The notes below the pieces were generated by a model that saw only the letters and a program-made list of their open reading frames with translations, was not told the origin of the DNA and did not search any database. The translations under genes were made by a program, and so were the position numbers. This document shows positions 18,419 to 27,116 of a DNA stretch of 64,000 nt, piece after piece (position 1 is the stretch's first letter; each line of letters starts with the position of its first letter). Source of the DNA: Trinickia symbiotica (lineage in GTDB: Bacteria > Pseudomonadota > Gammaproteobacteria > Burkholderiales > Burkholderiaceae); the NCBI RefSeq assembly GCF_002934455.1, contig NZ_PTIR01000003.1:124001-188000 (forward strand), written 5' to 3'.

Positions 18419-18740
18419 CTGCTCTTTGTAATGCCCGCCGCGGGCACGCAGATGGATGCGGCATGTAGCCGCACCACACGCCGCTTCTCACCCGCAAAGC
18501 GATCGCTTGTCAGCGACGTTCTGTCTCTTGTCAACCATGCGCGAGCGGCCGGTAGTCGGTCACGCTTGTATGACCATTTACCCCTTCGTAGGCGATGTCC
18601 TACGCGCCTTCCGCTGTTCCTACCGCAGCTTCGTACAGCGCCGATATCGATTCATTGCAAACTGGGGAATACTGCAGTGGTGGTCGGGTGAATGGTTCGC
18701 CTCGCGAACGGTCCGACTACGGCTCGACCTGGAGGCTGCG
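18419..18740. other. Leader region of the fnr gene
   Basis: 322 nt with no recognisable gene, up to the ribosome site GGAGG before fnr. I find no full FNR box here, so autoregulation is not evident from the sequence. Confidence 0.4.
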
Positions 18741-19517
18741 ATGTACAACGAGATGCAGTACGCGCGAGACGGTTGTGGCGGGGCCGCCGCCTTAAACAAC
18801 GCGCGCCCGCTTGGTGAGCCTCTTTTACAGCAGAACTCGCCGAGCTGCTCGGCGTGCACGTTGCGTTCCGTTTGCATGCCTGTCGACCTTTCCCTGCGCG
18901 AGCTCTATCAGTTGGATTCGCTGACTCAGGCGAAACGGAAAGTCAAGACCGGCGAGGCGCTCTATCGCGCCGATGACAAGTTTCAAAGCATCTATGCAGT
19001 GCGCACCGGCTCGTTCAAGACTGTGATCAGAATGTCAGACGGGCGCGAGCACGTTACCGGATTTCAGTTGCTCGGGGAAACGCTCGGATTCGACGGTGTC
19101 TGCACCGGGCAACATAGTTGCGACGCGATCGCGTTGGAAGATAGCTACGTGTGCATTATCCCCTTCTGCTTACTAGAGGAGATGTGCCGCACTAAAGAAT
19201 CGATGCAGCGCCACGTGCATCGAATGATGAGCAGCGAGATCGTGCGCGAATCACAGATCATGATGCTCCTCGGGACGATGAACGCGGAGCAGCGCGTCGC
19301 GGCTTTTTTGTTGAATTTGTCGCAGCGCCTGAAAAAGCGAGGCTATTCGAGCGCGGAGTTCAACCTGCGCATGACGCGTGAAGAGATGGGTAGCTATCTG
19401 GGGATGAAGCTCGAGACCGTCAGCCGCATGCTCTCGAAATTCAGAAGGGACGGCATCGTGCACGCCTGCGAGAAGCAAATTCGCATCCTTGATTTCGAAC
19501 GGCTCTCACAAATTTGA
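18741..19517 (+). CDS. FNR/Anr-type oxygen-sensing transcription regulator
   Basis: 258 aa, CRP/FNR superfamily. Cys36, Cys39 and Cys45 (C-x2-C-x5-C) plus Cys138 match the four ligands of the oxygen-labile [4Fe-4S] cluster of E. coli FNR. The cAMP-like domain spans about 60-170, and the recognition helix has Glu225, Ser228 and Arg229 (E-T-V-S-R), the residues that read TTGAT half-sites. GGAGG six bases before the ATG at 18741 sets the start. It stands alone between the usp hairpin and the convergent alcohol dehydrogenase, in the middle of genes carrying FNR boxes. Confidence 0.96.
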   Translation: MYNEMQYARDGCGGAAALNNARPLGEPLLQQNSPSCSACTLRSVCMPVDLSLRELYQLDSLTQAKRKVKTGEALYRADDKFQSIYAVRTGSFKTVIRMSDGREHVTGFQLLGETLGFDGVCTGQHSCDAIALEDSYVCIIPFCLLEEMCRTKESMQRHVHRMMSSEIVRESQIMMLLGTMNAEQRVAAFLLNLSQRLKKRGYSSAEFNLRMTREEMGSYLGMKLETVSRMLSKFRRDGIVHACEKQIRILDFERLSQI

Positions 19518-19526
19518 ATCGCACAC

Positions 19527-19563
19527 CGCGGCGCCGGCCGGCTCTTGCCGGTACCGCGCCGCG
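19527..19563. terminator. Hairpin between convergent fnr and alcohol dehydrogenase
   Basis: CGCGGCGC (19527-19534) pairs with GCGCCGCG (19556-19563), and an inner CCGGC/GCCGG hairpin with a TCTT loop sits inside. It lies between the two stop codons. No T-tract is present, so it may act as a bidirectional stop only weakly. Confidence 0.45.
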
Positions 19564-19583
19564 ACGCGTCACACATCGGCCCT

Positions 19584-20624
19584 TCACGAGACTTCGATGA
19601 TCACTTTCAATGCGCGAGTCTCGCCCGCATGGCCAAACGTATCGTAGGCCGCTGCGATCTCGCTAAGCGGGAACCGATGAGTGATCAATTGCTTCGGATC
19701 GAGCTTGCCAGAGCGGACCGTTTTAAGCAGCATCGGAGTGCTCGCGGTATCGACGAGGCGGGTCGTAATGACGATATTGCGATCCCACAATTTCTCCAGG
19801 TGCAGATCGGCCTTCACGCCGTGCACGCCGATATTGGCGATGACGCCACCGGGTGCGACGAGCGATTCGCATAACTCGAACGTCGCCGGAATGCCGACGG
19901 CCTCGATCGCACAATCGACACCCACCGAATCGGTGAGCCGCATCACTTCGGCGACCGCGTCCGCGCGGCCACCGTCGATGCATGCTGTCGCGCCGAAGCG
20001 GTGCGCCATTTCCAGCCTGTTCGGGTCATGATCGATCATGATGATCTGCCCGGGCGAATAAAACTGCGCGGTGAGTAGGGATGCAAGGCCGATCGGCCCG
20101 GCACCGACGATCGCGACCGTGCAGCCGGGCTGTACCTTGCCGTTCAGTACACCGCATTCGAAGCCGGTCGGCAGGATGTCGGACAACATGACGAGCGCTT
20201 CTTCGTCGAGATCCTGCGGAATTCGGTAGAGGCTCGTCTCGGCGTGCGGAATCCGCACATACTCTGCCTGAGTGCCGTCGATGCGATTACCTAGAATCCA
20301 CCCGCCCGTCGCGCAATGCGAATACATGCCGCGGCGGCAGTAATCGCATCGTCCGCAGGCGGAAATGCACGAGATGAGGACATGATCGCCTTCGGATAGC
20401 GTCGATATTGCGCTCCCGACGCGTTGCACGATGCCTACCCCTTCGTGACCGAGAATGCGTCCCGGCTCACAGCTGGGCACATCGCCCTTCAGGATGTGTA
20501 AGTCGGTTCCGCAAATCGTGGTGCGCATCACTCTGACGATAGCGTCGGTCGGTTCAGCAAGCTCCGGTATCGGCCGTTCATCGAGCGACTTAAGGCCGGG
20601 GCCGTGGTAAACGAGTGCTTTCAT
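19584..20624 (-). CDS. Zinc-dependent alcohol dehydrogenase (MDR family)
   Basis: 346 aa. Catalytic zinc ligands Cys and His appear in T-T-I-C-G-T-D and G-H-E; the structural zinc set is the four Cys of C-G-R-C-D-Y-C-R-R-G-M-Y-S-H-C. NAD-binding motif V-G-A-G-P-I-G-L-A follows near residue 170. Likely interconverts short alcohols and aldehydes or ketones, consuming NADH in hypoxia. The start at 20624 begins the family sequence M-K-A-L-V-Y. An FNR box lies 70 nt upstream. ackA precedes it on the same strand with 101 nt between them. Confidence 0.92.
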   Translation of the reverse strand: MKALVYHGPGLKSLDERPIPELAEPTDAIVRVMRTTICGTDLHILKGDVPSCEPGRILGHEGVGIVQRVGSAISTLSEGDHVLISCISACGRCDYCRRGMYSHCATGGWILGNRIDGTQAEYVRIPHAETSLYRIPQDLDEEALVMLSDILPTGFECGVLNGKVQPGCTVAIVGAGPIGLASLLTAQFYSPGQIIMIDHDPNRLEMAHRFGATACIDGGRADAVAEVMRLTDSVGVDCAIEAVGIPATFELCESLVAPGGVIANIGVHGVKADLHLEKLWDRNIVITTRLVDTASTPMLLKTVRSGKLDPKQLITHRFPLSEIAAAYDTFGHAGETRALKVIIEVS

Positions 20625-20687
20625 GATGATTCTCCTGAGAGGAAAAAAAGCTCCTCGTTCACTGTAGCCGTGCGCACCGTACGTCGG

Positions 20688-20701
20688 TTGACGCGTATCA
20701 A
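20688..20701. promoter_or_regulatory. FNR/Anr-type box, alcohol dehydrogenase
   Basis: TTGACGCGTATCAA fits TTGAY-N4-RTCAA, centred 70 nt upstream of the alcohol dehydrogenase start, between it and the ackA stop. Confidence 0.8.
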
Positions 20702-20725
20702 CCGGGTAACGTTGCGCGCATCCAT

Positions 20726-21928
20726 CTAGACGCCGGCCGGAAGCCGCTCGCCGCAACGATGCACCGATGCCGTTTCTCGAGCGATGACGGATTCTTCGTC
20801 GGTGGCCAATACGAGCACCGTGACAGGGGTTCCCTCATTGCTGATGATGCGTGCGTTATCCTCGTTGAGCCGCGCATTGAGGTCGACGCCGAGCCACTGG
20901 AGGTGCTCGCATACTGATGCCCGTACATCGGGTTGATGTTCACCGATTCCCGCCGTAAACACCAATCCATCGAGCCCGCCAAGCGTTGCGGTCAACCGGG
21001 CGATCTCTCCGGCAGTACGAAGCGAGAACAGATCGATGGCTTCGCGAGCGTGCGGCAGGCCGCAGGCGTTCAATTCGCGCATGTCGGCACTTGTACCGGA
21101 TAGGCCGAGCAAGCCGGATTGACGATACAAGATGTCCTCGATTTCGCGGGGGCTAAGTCCTCTCCGCTCGAGAAGATGCAGTACGACGCCCGGATCGAGC
21201 GAGCCGCAACGGGTCGCCATCGGCACGCCGTCGAGCGTCGAGAAGCCCATGCTCGTGTCTCGACTCACGCATGCATCGAGCGCGCACAGGCTGGCTCCGG
21301 CGCCCAAATGCGCAACGATGACCTTCCCCGCCGCCAGCTTCGGGAACTCGCGGGCAAGCCGAGTCGCTATGTACTGATAGGAAAGCCCGTGAAAGCCATA
21401 TCGTTTGATTCCTTCGTCGAAGTAGTGCCGCGGAATCGCGAAGCGACGGACGATGTCGGCCTGCGTGCGATGAAACGCGGTATCGAACGATGCGACTTGC
21501 AGCAGGTGCGGGCGCAATTCACGGATCGCGCGGATTAGCCGCACGCTCTCCGGTTGATGCAGAGGAGCCAGCGGAGTGAGGGCCTCGATGGCGGCGAGCG
21601 TCTCACGGTCTATCGCGACGGGGCCTGAGAAACGATCGCCGCCGTGCACGACGCGATGCCCGACCGACGCGAGATCATTGAATGCGAAATGCGTGGAGAG
21701 CCAATCGAGGGTCTCGTCGATCGCCTCATGAAGATCCTCCGTGAGCGAGGCGCTCAATTCGATCGTCGCCGACTGCCCAGCATTCGAGATCTCGAGCGCC
21801 AGCGGTACGCGGCCGAAGTCGATGCTGCCCGCACCGCATCGCACCGGCACGCCATCGGTCACTCGAAACAAGCCGAGCTTGATCGTCGAAGAGCCGGGGT
21901 TAAACGTCAACAACAGAGGGGCGCTCAC
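20726..21928 (-). CDS. ackA: Acetate kinase
   Basis: 400 aa, full length. Makes ATP from acetyl-phosphate and ADP. Signature N-P-G-S-S-T-I-K near the N-terminus, V-G-H-R-V-V-H-G-G, A-H-L-G-A-G-A-S and F-T-A-G-I-G-E-H are all present. GTG start at 21928 with AGGAG eight bases upstream. Acetyl-phosphate may come from the phosphotransacylase fusion at 11266. An FNR box lies about 98 nt upstream. Confidence 0.95.
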   Translation of the reverse strand: MSAPLLLTFNPGSSTIKLGLFRVTDGVPVRCGAGSIDFGRVPLALEISNAGQSATIELSASLTEDLHEAIDETLDWLSTHFAFNDLASVGHRVVHGGDRFSGPVAIDRETLAAIEALTPLAPLHQPESVRLIRAIRELRPHLLQVASFDTAFHRTQADIVRRFAIPRHYFDEGIKRYGFHGLSYQYIATRLAREFPKLAAGKVIVAHLGAGASLCALDACVSRDTSMGFSTLDGVPMATRCGSLDPGVVLHLLERRGLSPREIEDILYRQSGLLGLSGTSADMRELNACGLPHAREAIDLFSLRTAGEIARLTATLGGLDGLVFTAGIGEHQPDVRASVCEHLQWLGVDLNARLNEDNARIISNEGTPVTVLVLATDEESVIARETASVHRCGERLPAGV

Positions 21929-22019
21929 GAATGCTTCTCCTGCTCATCGAACTTCATCAACGAAGTCGCACTCCGACTTGTCGATAACACCACCTTAAGC
22001 GATAAGCACGGGGCGGCGC

Positions 22020-22033
22020 TTGACACCCATCAA
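22020..22033. promoter_or_regulatory. FNR/Anr-type box, ackA
   Basis: TTGACACCCATCAA fits TTGAY-N4-RTCAA, about 98 nt before the ackA start codon. Confidence 0.78.
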
Positions 22034-22168
22034 CGGCGAATGAAAAGTGCGGCTCCGTGGCGGCGTTGTTCCCTTGCGTTGTCCCGCCGTCGGGCCTGTG
22101 CCAGGTGACGAGAACGTCGAGGCAGCAACATCGCCGCCGAGCGTCTGCCATCAGTTGCGGCGAGCCCG

Positions 22169-22961
22169 CTAGGCGCTCTCGCCGAGTGCATGGAAAACTT
22201 CGTCCTCGCCAGTGATGAGCCAACTGCCACCAGCCACAAGCAGCGTGGCAGGAATAAACCAGACGGCGTAACGATCGGCGAGGCGCGCTGCGGGGCTGCG
22301 CTCGCGTTGCGCGGACTGCACCATGCGGACGATGCCAGCAAACGTGCTGTCGCTGGGCGTCGCGGCAGCCACCATCTCGAACGCTGCGCCGGCGTTGACC
22401 ACGCCACTGAGCACGCTCTCTCCGGGTACTCGAAATTGCGTAGCCGATTCGCCCGTGAGTGCGGACGCATCCAGTTGCGCATGATCAATCAGCGAGCCGT
22501 CCACTGCCACGAATTCACCGCTGCGTACGAGTAGCCGATCACCGGGGCAAACTGCATCCACCGCCACGCGGTGCCATTGACCTGCTTTCAAAGCGGTGGG
22601 CGAAGTGCGGTGCGCGACTCAGCAGCGCTGTTATTTCGCGCTCTGCCCGCTGCTGAGCGCATGTTTCGAGTGCGCGCCCGCTTGCCAGCATCAATGCGAT
22701 CACAGCACCAGTGAGCGATTCGCCGAGCACGAATGCGAGGGCGATCGCAAGCAGCGCGAGGATGTCGACGCCCGCTTCGCGCCGCAGCAGCCCCTTGGCG
22801 ATGGATACCGCCAGCACGACCACAACCGGTAATGCTCCGGCGAGCCATAACGCGTGGGCGACGGTAATTTCGCCCAATGCCGCGGCGAAAAGTCCGGCCA
22901 CGAGACTGCTGGCCGCGCCAATCAGTAGGACGAAATCGATCGAACGAAAAAAAGGTGGCAT
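22169..22961 (-). pseudogene. Cation-transporting P-type ATPase, frameshifted and truncated
   Basis: The first frame (from ATG 22961) gives four hydrophobic helices and the start of the actuator domain; at the A-run 22586-22588 the reading continues in another frame as A-G-Q-W-H-R-V-A-V-D. One extra base there explains the shift. The second part has the actuator motif TGES and one more helix, then stops at 22169. The membrane C-P-C motif, the DKTGT phosphorylation site and the nucleotide domain are missing, and I see no trace of them in the 135 nt downstream. The protein cannot pump. Relatives are heavy-metal P1B-type ATPases. An FNR box remains upstream. Confidence 0.85.
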
Positions 22962-23073
22962 GGGAATCGGCGGGCATTCGAGAAGGTCTTTCCCCCTGCC
23001 GGCAGCACGGCATCACAACGGTAGGGGAAACAGGGCGCTTCGTCACAGTGTACGAAGCATGCCTCGATACGGA

Positions 23074-23087
23074 TTGATCGCCATCAA
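23074..23087. promoter_or_regulatory. FNR/Anr-type box upstream of the broken P-type ATPase
   Basis: TTGATCGCCATCAA is a perfect TTGAT-N4-ATCAA site, 119 nt before the start of the ATPase remnant and 95 nt beyond the cupredoxin stop. Confidence 0.75.
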
Positions 23088-23181
23088 GCGGCATCGCCTT
23101 TCGACCCGAGGACGACTCGCAGCCTATCCTCAATCGGGTTCGCCAATTTGGCGCAGATGAACTTCGTGACTCCGTGTCGTT

Positions 23182-23625
23182 CTATTTAGCGGCACCGACA
23201 ATGAGATTCGCCCGCATGTCGTCGTGATAGTGGCCGGGCTCATTGCAAAACAAGACATACCGGCCTTCGGTCAGTGTGAACCGCGCTGTCACGGTTTGGC
23301 GTGGGCGTAGGTCCTCGACGCCCTGCAGTCCGTTCACCTTGTCCTCTTTGACCTGCTGAGTCTTCCCGTCGTAGGGTAGCGCGCTATCGGGCCCCGACCA
23401 AGGGGCGAAGAGAAATTCGTGCTCCATATCGCGGGATTCGTTCTTGATCGTAAATTCGACCGGCCCTGATGGAACCTTCGACGGACTTAACTTCAACGAC
23501 ATGCGTCCATTGCTGCCATCAGAGAGCCTGACAACGACCTTGGCAGGCTCGCCCGCCACTGCAAGCGATGAGGCGACGAGGAATCCTGTCAGGGCGAGTA
23601 GATGAAACGACCAGTTCGGTAACAT
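23182..23625 (-). CDS. Exported cupredoxin (type 1 copper) protein
   Basis: 147 aa. Signal peptide 1 to about 25 (A-V-A-G-E). The mature domain is a plastocyanin-like beta barrel: His69 (M-E-H-E-F) and the loop Cys127-x4-His132-x4-Met137 (C-N-E-P-G-H-Y-H-D-D-M) are the type 1 copper ligands. It could shuttle electrons in the periplasm or bind copper. The adjacent broken metal ATPase hints at a former metal-handling pair. No FNR box is directly upstream. Substrate or partner unknown. Confidence 0.88.
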   Translation of the reverse strand: MLPNWSFHLLALTGFLVASSLAVAGEPAKVVVRLSDGSNGRMSLKLSPSKVPSGPVEFTIKNESRDMEHEFLFAPWSGPDSALPYDGKTQQVKEDKVNGLQGVEDLRPRQTVTARFTLTEGRYVLFCNEPGHYHDDMRANLIVGAAK

Positions 23626-23715
23626 AATTGCCCCTCCCTTGCTGGGACGATCGACGGCGGTGGCGCTGCGGCGCTACCTCGATGGCGGCGGTACATCGTG
23701 TTTCAGCCTTAACCG

Positions 23716-23757
23716 GCGCGGATTTAACGGCGTGGATTTGATAGCGTGGATTTGATG
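23716..23757 (+). repeat. Three 14-bp tandem repeats
   Basis: Units at 23716, 23730 and 23744 read GCGCGGATTTAACG, GCGTGGATTTGATA and GCGTGGATTTGATG. The last two differ at one base. Confidence 0.85.
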
Positions 23758-23821
23758 GCGACACGCTGCCGTGCTGCTTGTCCTATGCTGCGCTGCTCGT
23801 CGTTCGTGGGTCGCGAACAGC

Positions 23822-23848
23822 GTTGTCAGCGTTGTCAGCATTGTCGGC
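23822..23848 (+). repeat. Three 9-bp tandem repeats
   Basis: GTTGTCAGC occurs twice in a row (23822 and 23831) followed by ATTGTCGGC. Confidence 0.75.
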
Positions 23849-23877
23849 AACCGACGGTTGCAGCATCGCACGGAGAG

Positions 23878-23894
23878 CTTAAGACAACGTTAAC
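23878..23894 (+). promoter_or_regulatory. PmrA/QseB-like box (partial match)
   Basis: CTTAAG-N5-GTTAAC resembles the PmrA-type direct repeat YTTAAK-N5-YTTAAK; the second half keeps the TTAA core only. It is upstream of the uppP fragment and near the two-component genes. Confidence 0.4.
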
Positions 23895-24030
23895 GAATGC
23901 GCCTTCGGTCCGCGTGAGATATGCAATGCCGCGATGAGACGAGACGCTCGACCTCGCCAAGGCTACTTAAGGTACTGCGAGTGCGCTGCTTTGGTACTTC
24001 AGGAAGCGCTGGACCGAGCTCACAGCAGAA

Positions 24031-24297
24031 CGAGCGGCCGAGTTCGCGTTCCTGCTCGGCACGCCCATCATCTTTGCAGCGGGCGTGCTGGAGTTGCCGA
24101 AACTTTTCAAAGTACCCTCCCGACTTGGCGACGCGCTGCTGGGCGGGCTGCTGACGGCAATCGCGGCCTACCTGAGCGTACGTTTTCTCATGCGGTATTT
24201 CGAAGGGCGCGGCCAGCTCGCGGCATTCGGCGTTTATTGCATCGTGGCGGGCGTATTGTGTCTCGCCTGGTTTATGAGGCACGGGAAATCAGTCTGA
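24031..24297 (+). pseudogene. Undecaprenyl-diphosphatase (UppP/BacA), C-terminal fragment
   Basis: The frame from 24031 reads [19 protein letters not shown] and on through two further membrane helices, matching the last third of UppP. The catalytic N-terminal motifs (E-x2-x2-E and the P-G-x-S-R-S-G loop) are absent, and the sequence before 24031 no longer resembles the family. A GTG at 24085 could start a 70-aa protein, but it would have no active site. The end overlaps the convergent histidine kinase 3' end by 64 nt. Confidence 0.75.
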
Positions 24298-25646
24298 TCT
24301 TTGAAATCGATCGCTACGCCGAGCCCGTGCCCTTCGATACCAACCTCGAATGTTAGCCGCGCGCCGAACAAGGCCGCAATTCGCGCGACGATCGATAGCC
24401 CCAGCCCGCTACCGGGCGATCCGTTGCCCACTACTCGGAAAAAGCGGTCGGTGAGGCGCGCGCGGTCTTCGGCCGCAACGCCCTGACCGTCATCGCGCAC
24501 TACCAAGCGCGTATCACGCGTGAAACGACGGACGACTACCTCGATTCGACCACCCTCGCGCCCGTACTTGACTGCGTTGTCCAACAAATTATCGACCAGG
24601 ATACTCAGCAACTCAGGATCGGCTACCACTGTTGCATCACCGTCAAGGCACGATGTCAGCGTCATTTTCTTATCCGCCGCATCGACCTGACGAGCCCGCA
24701 CGCAACAGTCGACAACAGTGTCGAGCCGAAGCTGACCGATTGGCACGGCTTTGGTTTCGTCGATCCGCGCAAGCAATAGCAATTGATCGGCAAGGCGCGT
24801 GCTGCGGTCGACGCCTTCGACGACGCGCTGCATCGCAAGGCGTTGCACGGACGCTTCTTGCGCCATCAGTGCAACCTGCGCTTGCACCTTGATGGCAGCG
24901 AGGGGTGACTTCAGCTCGTGTGCGGCGTCCGCTGTAAATGCTCGCTCGCGCTCGAACGAGCGGCGCAGACGATCGAGCAGGTTATTGAGCGCGTCGAGCA
25001 GCGAACGAACCTCGGACGGCGTGCGATGCAGGTCGATGGAGTCGAGATTGTCGGCGTTGCGCGACCGGATTGCGGCTGAGAGCGACGCGAGGGGCGCCAG
25101 GCTTCTTCCGATGCTCAGCCAAACAAGCAACGCAAGCACGGGCAACCCGTAGGCAATGGGTCGTGCAACGCGCCGCGCGACGTCCGAGGCGAGATCGCTT
25201 CGGCTCTCACTGCGCTCGTATACGCGCACAACGCGGCCCGACGCTGCATCGCGGCGCATATAGACGTGCCAGTTCGCACCACCGGCCGCCACCGACCAAG
25301 CGCCCGCCAATAATGAAGGAGTCGTTGCCTCCCGCAGGTCGGCGTTAGTCAAGCCAGGGCTCCTCGCCAGCACTCGATCGCCGGTACCCCGCACCTCGAA
25401 GAGCAGCCGTTGCTTCGAATCGTCGCCATTATCGTCGCTGCCAACGAATCCGCCTTTTGCAAGCACGCCCAGGTCAGTTTCGTCGATTGCCAGCAACGTT
25501 CTCGCAGCTTCTTCGAGCCGGGCGTTTTCCCATTCGGCTACTTCATGGAGCGCCTGGCGATAGCTCGTGACGAGCGTGATGGTCCACACCACGCCGATAC
25601 TTGTCAACACGAGGAGCATCAATCGTTTCCGGATCGAATGCGTCAC
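24234..25646 (-). CDS. Sensor histidine kinase, QseC/PmrB-like
   Basis: 470 aa. Two membrane helices (about 10-30 and 175-195) flank a periplasmic sensor region of some 140 residues; HAMP follows, then the phosphoacceptor box A-H-E-L-K-S-P-L and an ATPase domain with N box (L-L-D-N-A-V-K-Y) and G-S-G-L-G-L-S. GTG start at 25646 overlaps the response-regulator stop (GTGA). The last 20 or so residues, beyond the usual family end, run into the uppP fragment and may be an acquired tail. Confidence 0.92.
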   Translation of the reverse strand: MTHSIRKRLMLLVLTSIGVVWTITLVTSYRQALHEVAEWENARLEEAARTLLAIDETDLGVLAKGGFVGSDDNGDDSKQRLLFEVRGTGDRVLARSPGLTNADLREATTPSLLAGAWSVAAGGANWHVYMRRDAASGRVVRVYERSESRSDLASDVARRVARPIAYGLPVLALLVWLSIGRSLAPLASLSAAIRSRNADNLDSIDLHRTPSEVRSLLDALNNLLDRLRRSFERERAFTADAAHELKSPLAAIKVQAQVALMAQEASVQRLAMQRVVEGVDRSTRLADQLLLLARIDETKAVPIGQLRLDTVVDCCVRARQVDAADKKMTLTSCLDGDATVVADPELLSILVDNLLDNAVKYGREGGRIEVVVRRFTRDTRLVVRDDGQGVAAEDRARLTDRFFRVVGNGSPGSGLGLSIVARIAALFGARLTFEVGIEGHGLGVAIDFKDQTDFPCLINQARHNTPATMQ

Positions 25647-26305
25647 GATGCTTTCTCCACCAGGTATCCGAGGCCGCGGATAGTCTTGATCAAATCCGCG
25701 CCCAGCTTCTTGCGCAAATTGGAGATGTGTACCTCGATGGCATTGCTCTCCACTTCCGCATGCCACCCGTAAAGACTGTCTTCGAGGCGCGAACGGGAAA
25801 GCGGTATGCCCTGATGAGAGAGCAATTCGATCAACAAAGCGCACTCGCGTGACGTCACCGGCAGACGTTCATTGCCGCGCATGACGGTCATGGACCTTGG
25901 GTCGACCGTGAAATCGCGATATCGAATGATCGAGACGGCTCGGCCATGTGCGCGGCGCAACAGTGCACGGCAGCGTTCAATCAACTCTGCCAGATCGAAC
26001 GGCTTGCCGATATAATCGTCCGCACCTGCCGCAAGTCCCTCGATGCGGTCGGCTACGGTAGTGCGAGCCGTCAGAACGAGTATGGGAATATCGTTGCCGC
26101 GCGCACGAAGCGACTTGAGCAAGTCTGAGCCGGACAGCTTCGGCAAACCGAGGTCCAATACCAGCAATTCATATTCAGTCGTGCTAAGTGCCGTAGCCGC
26201 TGAGCCGCCGTCGCGCGTCCAGTCAACGGTGAATCCCGCATGTCGCAGCCCAGCTTCGACACCGCTTCCGATCAAATCGTCGTCTTCGACCAGCAACACT
26301 CGCAT
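25643..26305 (-). CDS. Response regulator, QseB/PmrA-like (OmpR family)
   Basis: 220 aa. Receiver domain with Asp8-Asp9-Asp10, phosphosite Asp51 (L-D-L-G-L-P), Thr and Lys (I-G-K-P-F); winged-helix DNA-binding domain about 125-215 ending I-K-T-I-R-G-L-G-Y. Start at 26305 begins the receiver domain. Forms an operon with the kinase downstream. PmrA-like boxes at 23878 and 26972 are candidate targets. Confidence 0.94.
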   Translation of the reverse strand: MRVLLVEDDDLIGSGVEAGLRHAGFTVDWTRDGGSAATALSTTEYELLVLDLGLPKLSGSDLLKSLRARGNDIPILVLTARTTVADRIEGLAAGADDYIGKPFDLAELIERCRALLRRAHGRAVSIIRYRDFTVDPRSMTVMRGNERLPVTSRECALLIELLSHQGIPLSRSRLEDSLYGWHAEVESNAIEVHISNLRKKLGADLIKTIRGLGYLVEKAS

Positions 26306-26598
26306 AGCTTCGGGTCTCCGGTGATCAGCTGATGCCTCGACTATCCGCTCACCACCAGCCAATGCCGAGCAGTTTAGACCGCGACACCCGGGCAAACCGA
26401 CATGCCGCTCGCTTACATGAGAGTGCGGACATACGTCCCGCGACCGACAATCAGATCATTGCGCCACACGTCCCGTCCCGGTAGCAGATGCCGGCAACGC
26501 GCGACGCCACGCCGACCCTAAAATGAGGGCCGGGATGTCGTCGCAGGCAGGATGCGGTGCGACCAGGGATGCGTAGCGCAAGCCACCCGCCAGTCTAG

Positions 26599-26868
26599 TT
26601 AGTGGTGCCGGTACAGCGCGTGCGTCGATGGAGTCAATGGCTTGACCGAAGCGTGCTGCCCCGTCTCCGCTACGCCTCCATAGCCGGAAGTGACTTTCGC
26701 GGAATTGCCCATCGAGTCATGGTTCGAGTCCGACTGCTCGGCACTATTAGGTTGGACCTGAGATTCGAATGGCTCGCCCGCCGTGGGATTGGCTGGCGGT
26801 TTTGCGGACGCCAGTATGGGAGCAGCAGCGACAATAAGTGCGCCGCCGATAACGAACATCGATTTCAT
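26599..26868 (-). CDS. Small exported hypothetical protein (89 aa)
   Basis: Signal peptide of about 22 residues (ending A-S-A-K), then a Pro, Ser, Asn, Gln-rich chain with no predicted fold or cysteine. The ATG at 26868 is preceded by GGAGG and fits better than the one at 26889. A PmrA/QseB-like box lies about 104 nt upstream, so it may be a target of the neighbouring two-component system. Function unknown. Confidence 0.65.
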   Translation of the reverse strand: MKSMFVIGGALIVAAAPILASAKPPANPTAGEPFESQVQPNSAEQSDSNHDSMGNSAKVTSGYGGVAETGQHASVKPLTPSTHALYRHH

Positions 26869-26971
26869 CACAACCCTCCGCTGGGACATGCTCGCCCTCG
26901 GCTCGCCTCCCAGGTGCTTTCCGCTTGGGGCCCGCTTTCCGAGGGCTTACGATGAACCGTAGGCGCCGTAC

Positions 26972-26988
26972 CTTAAGGTTTCCTTATG
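26972..26988 (+). promoter_or_regulatory. PmrA/QseB-like box
   Basis: CTTAAG-N5-CTTATG matches the PmrA-type direct repeat YTTAAK-N5-YTTAAK at 11 of 12 positions. It lies upstream of the small exported protein gene and 670 nt from the response regulator gene. Confidence 0.5.
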
Positions 26989-27116
26989 CGCTGTTTCCGT
27001 CAAGGTCGCTGCGTCGGCATGCATTTCCGCCAGCAGCTATAGGTCGGAGATAACGGCTGCGACCGCCGAAGCTACCCACTGCCTGCCTTTTGGTCGCTGC
27101 CCGGCGTCAATCGAAG

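Larger units (their letters stand above)
23626..24030. other. Repeat-bearing intergenic region
   Basis: 405 nt between the cupredoxin gene and the uppP fragment. It carries two short tandem repeats (23716-23757 and 23822-23848) and a PmrA-like box (23878-23894). I see no plausible gene. Confidence 0.5.
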
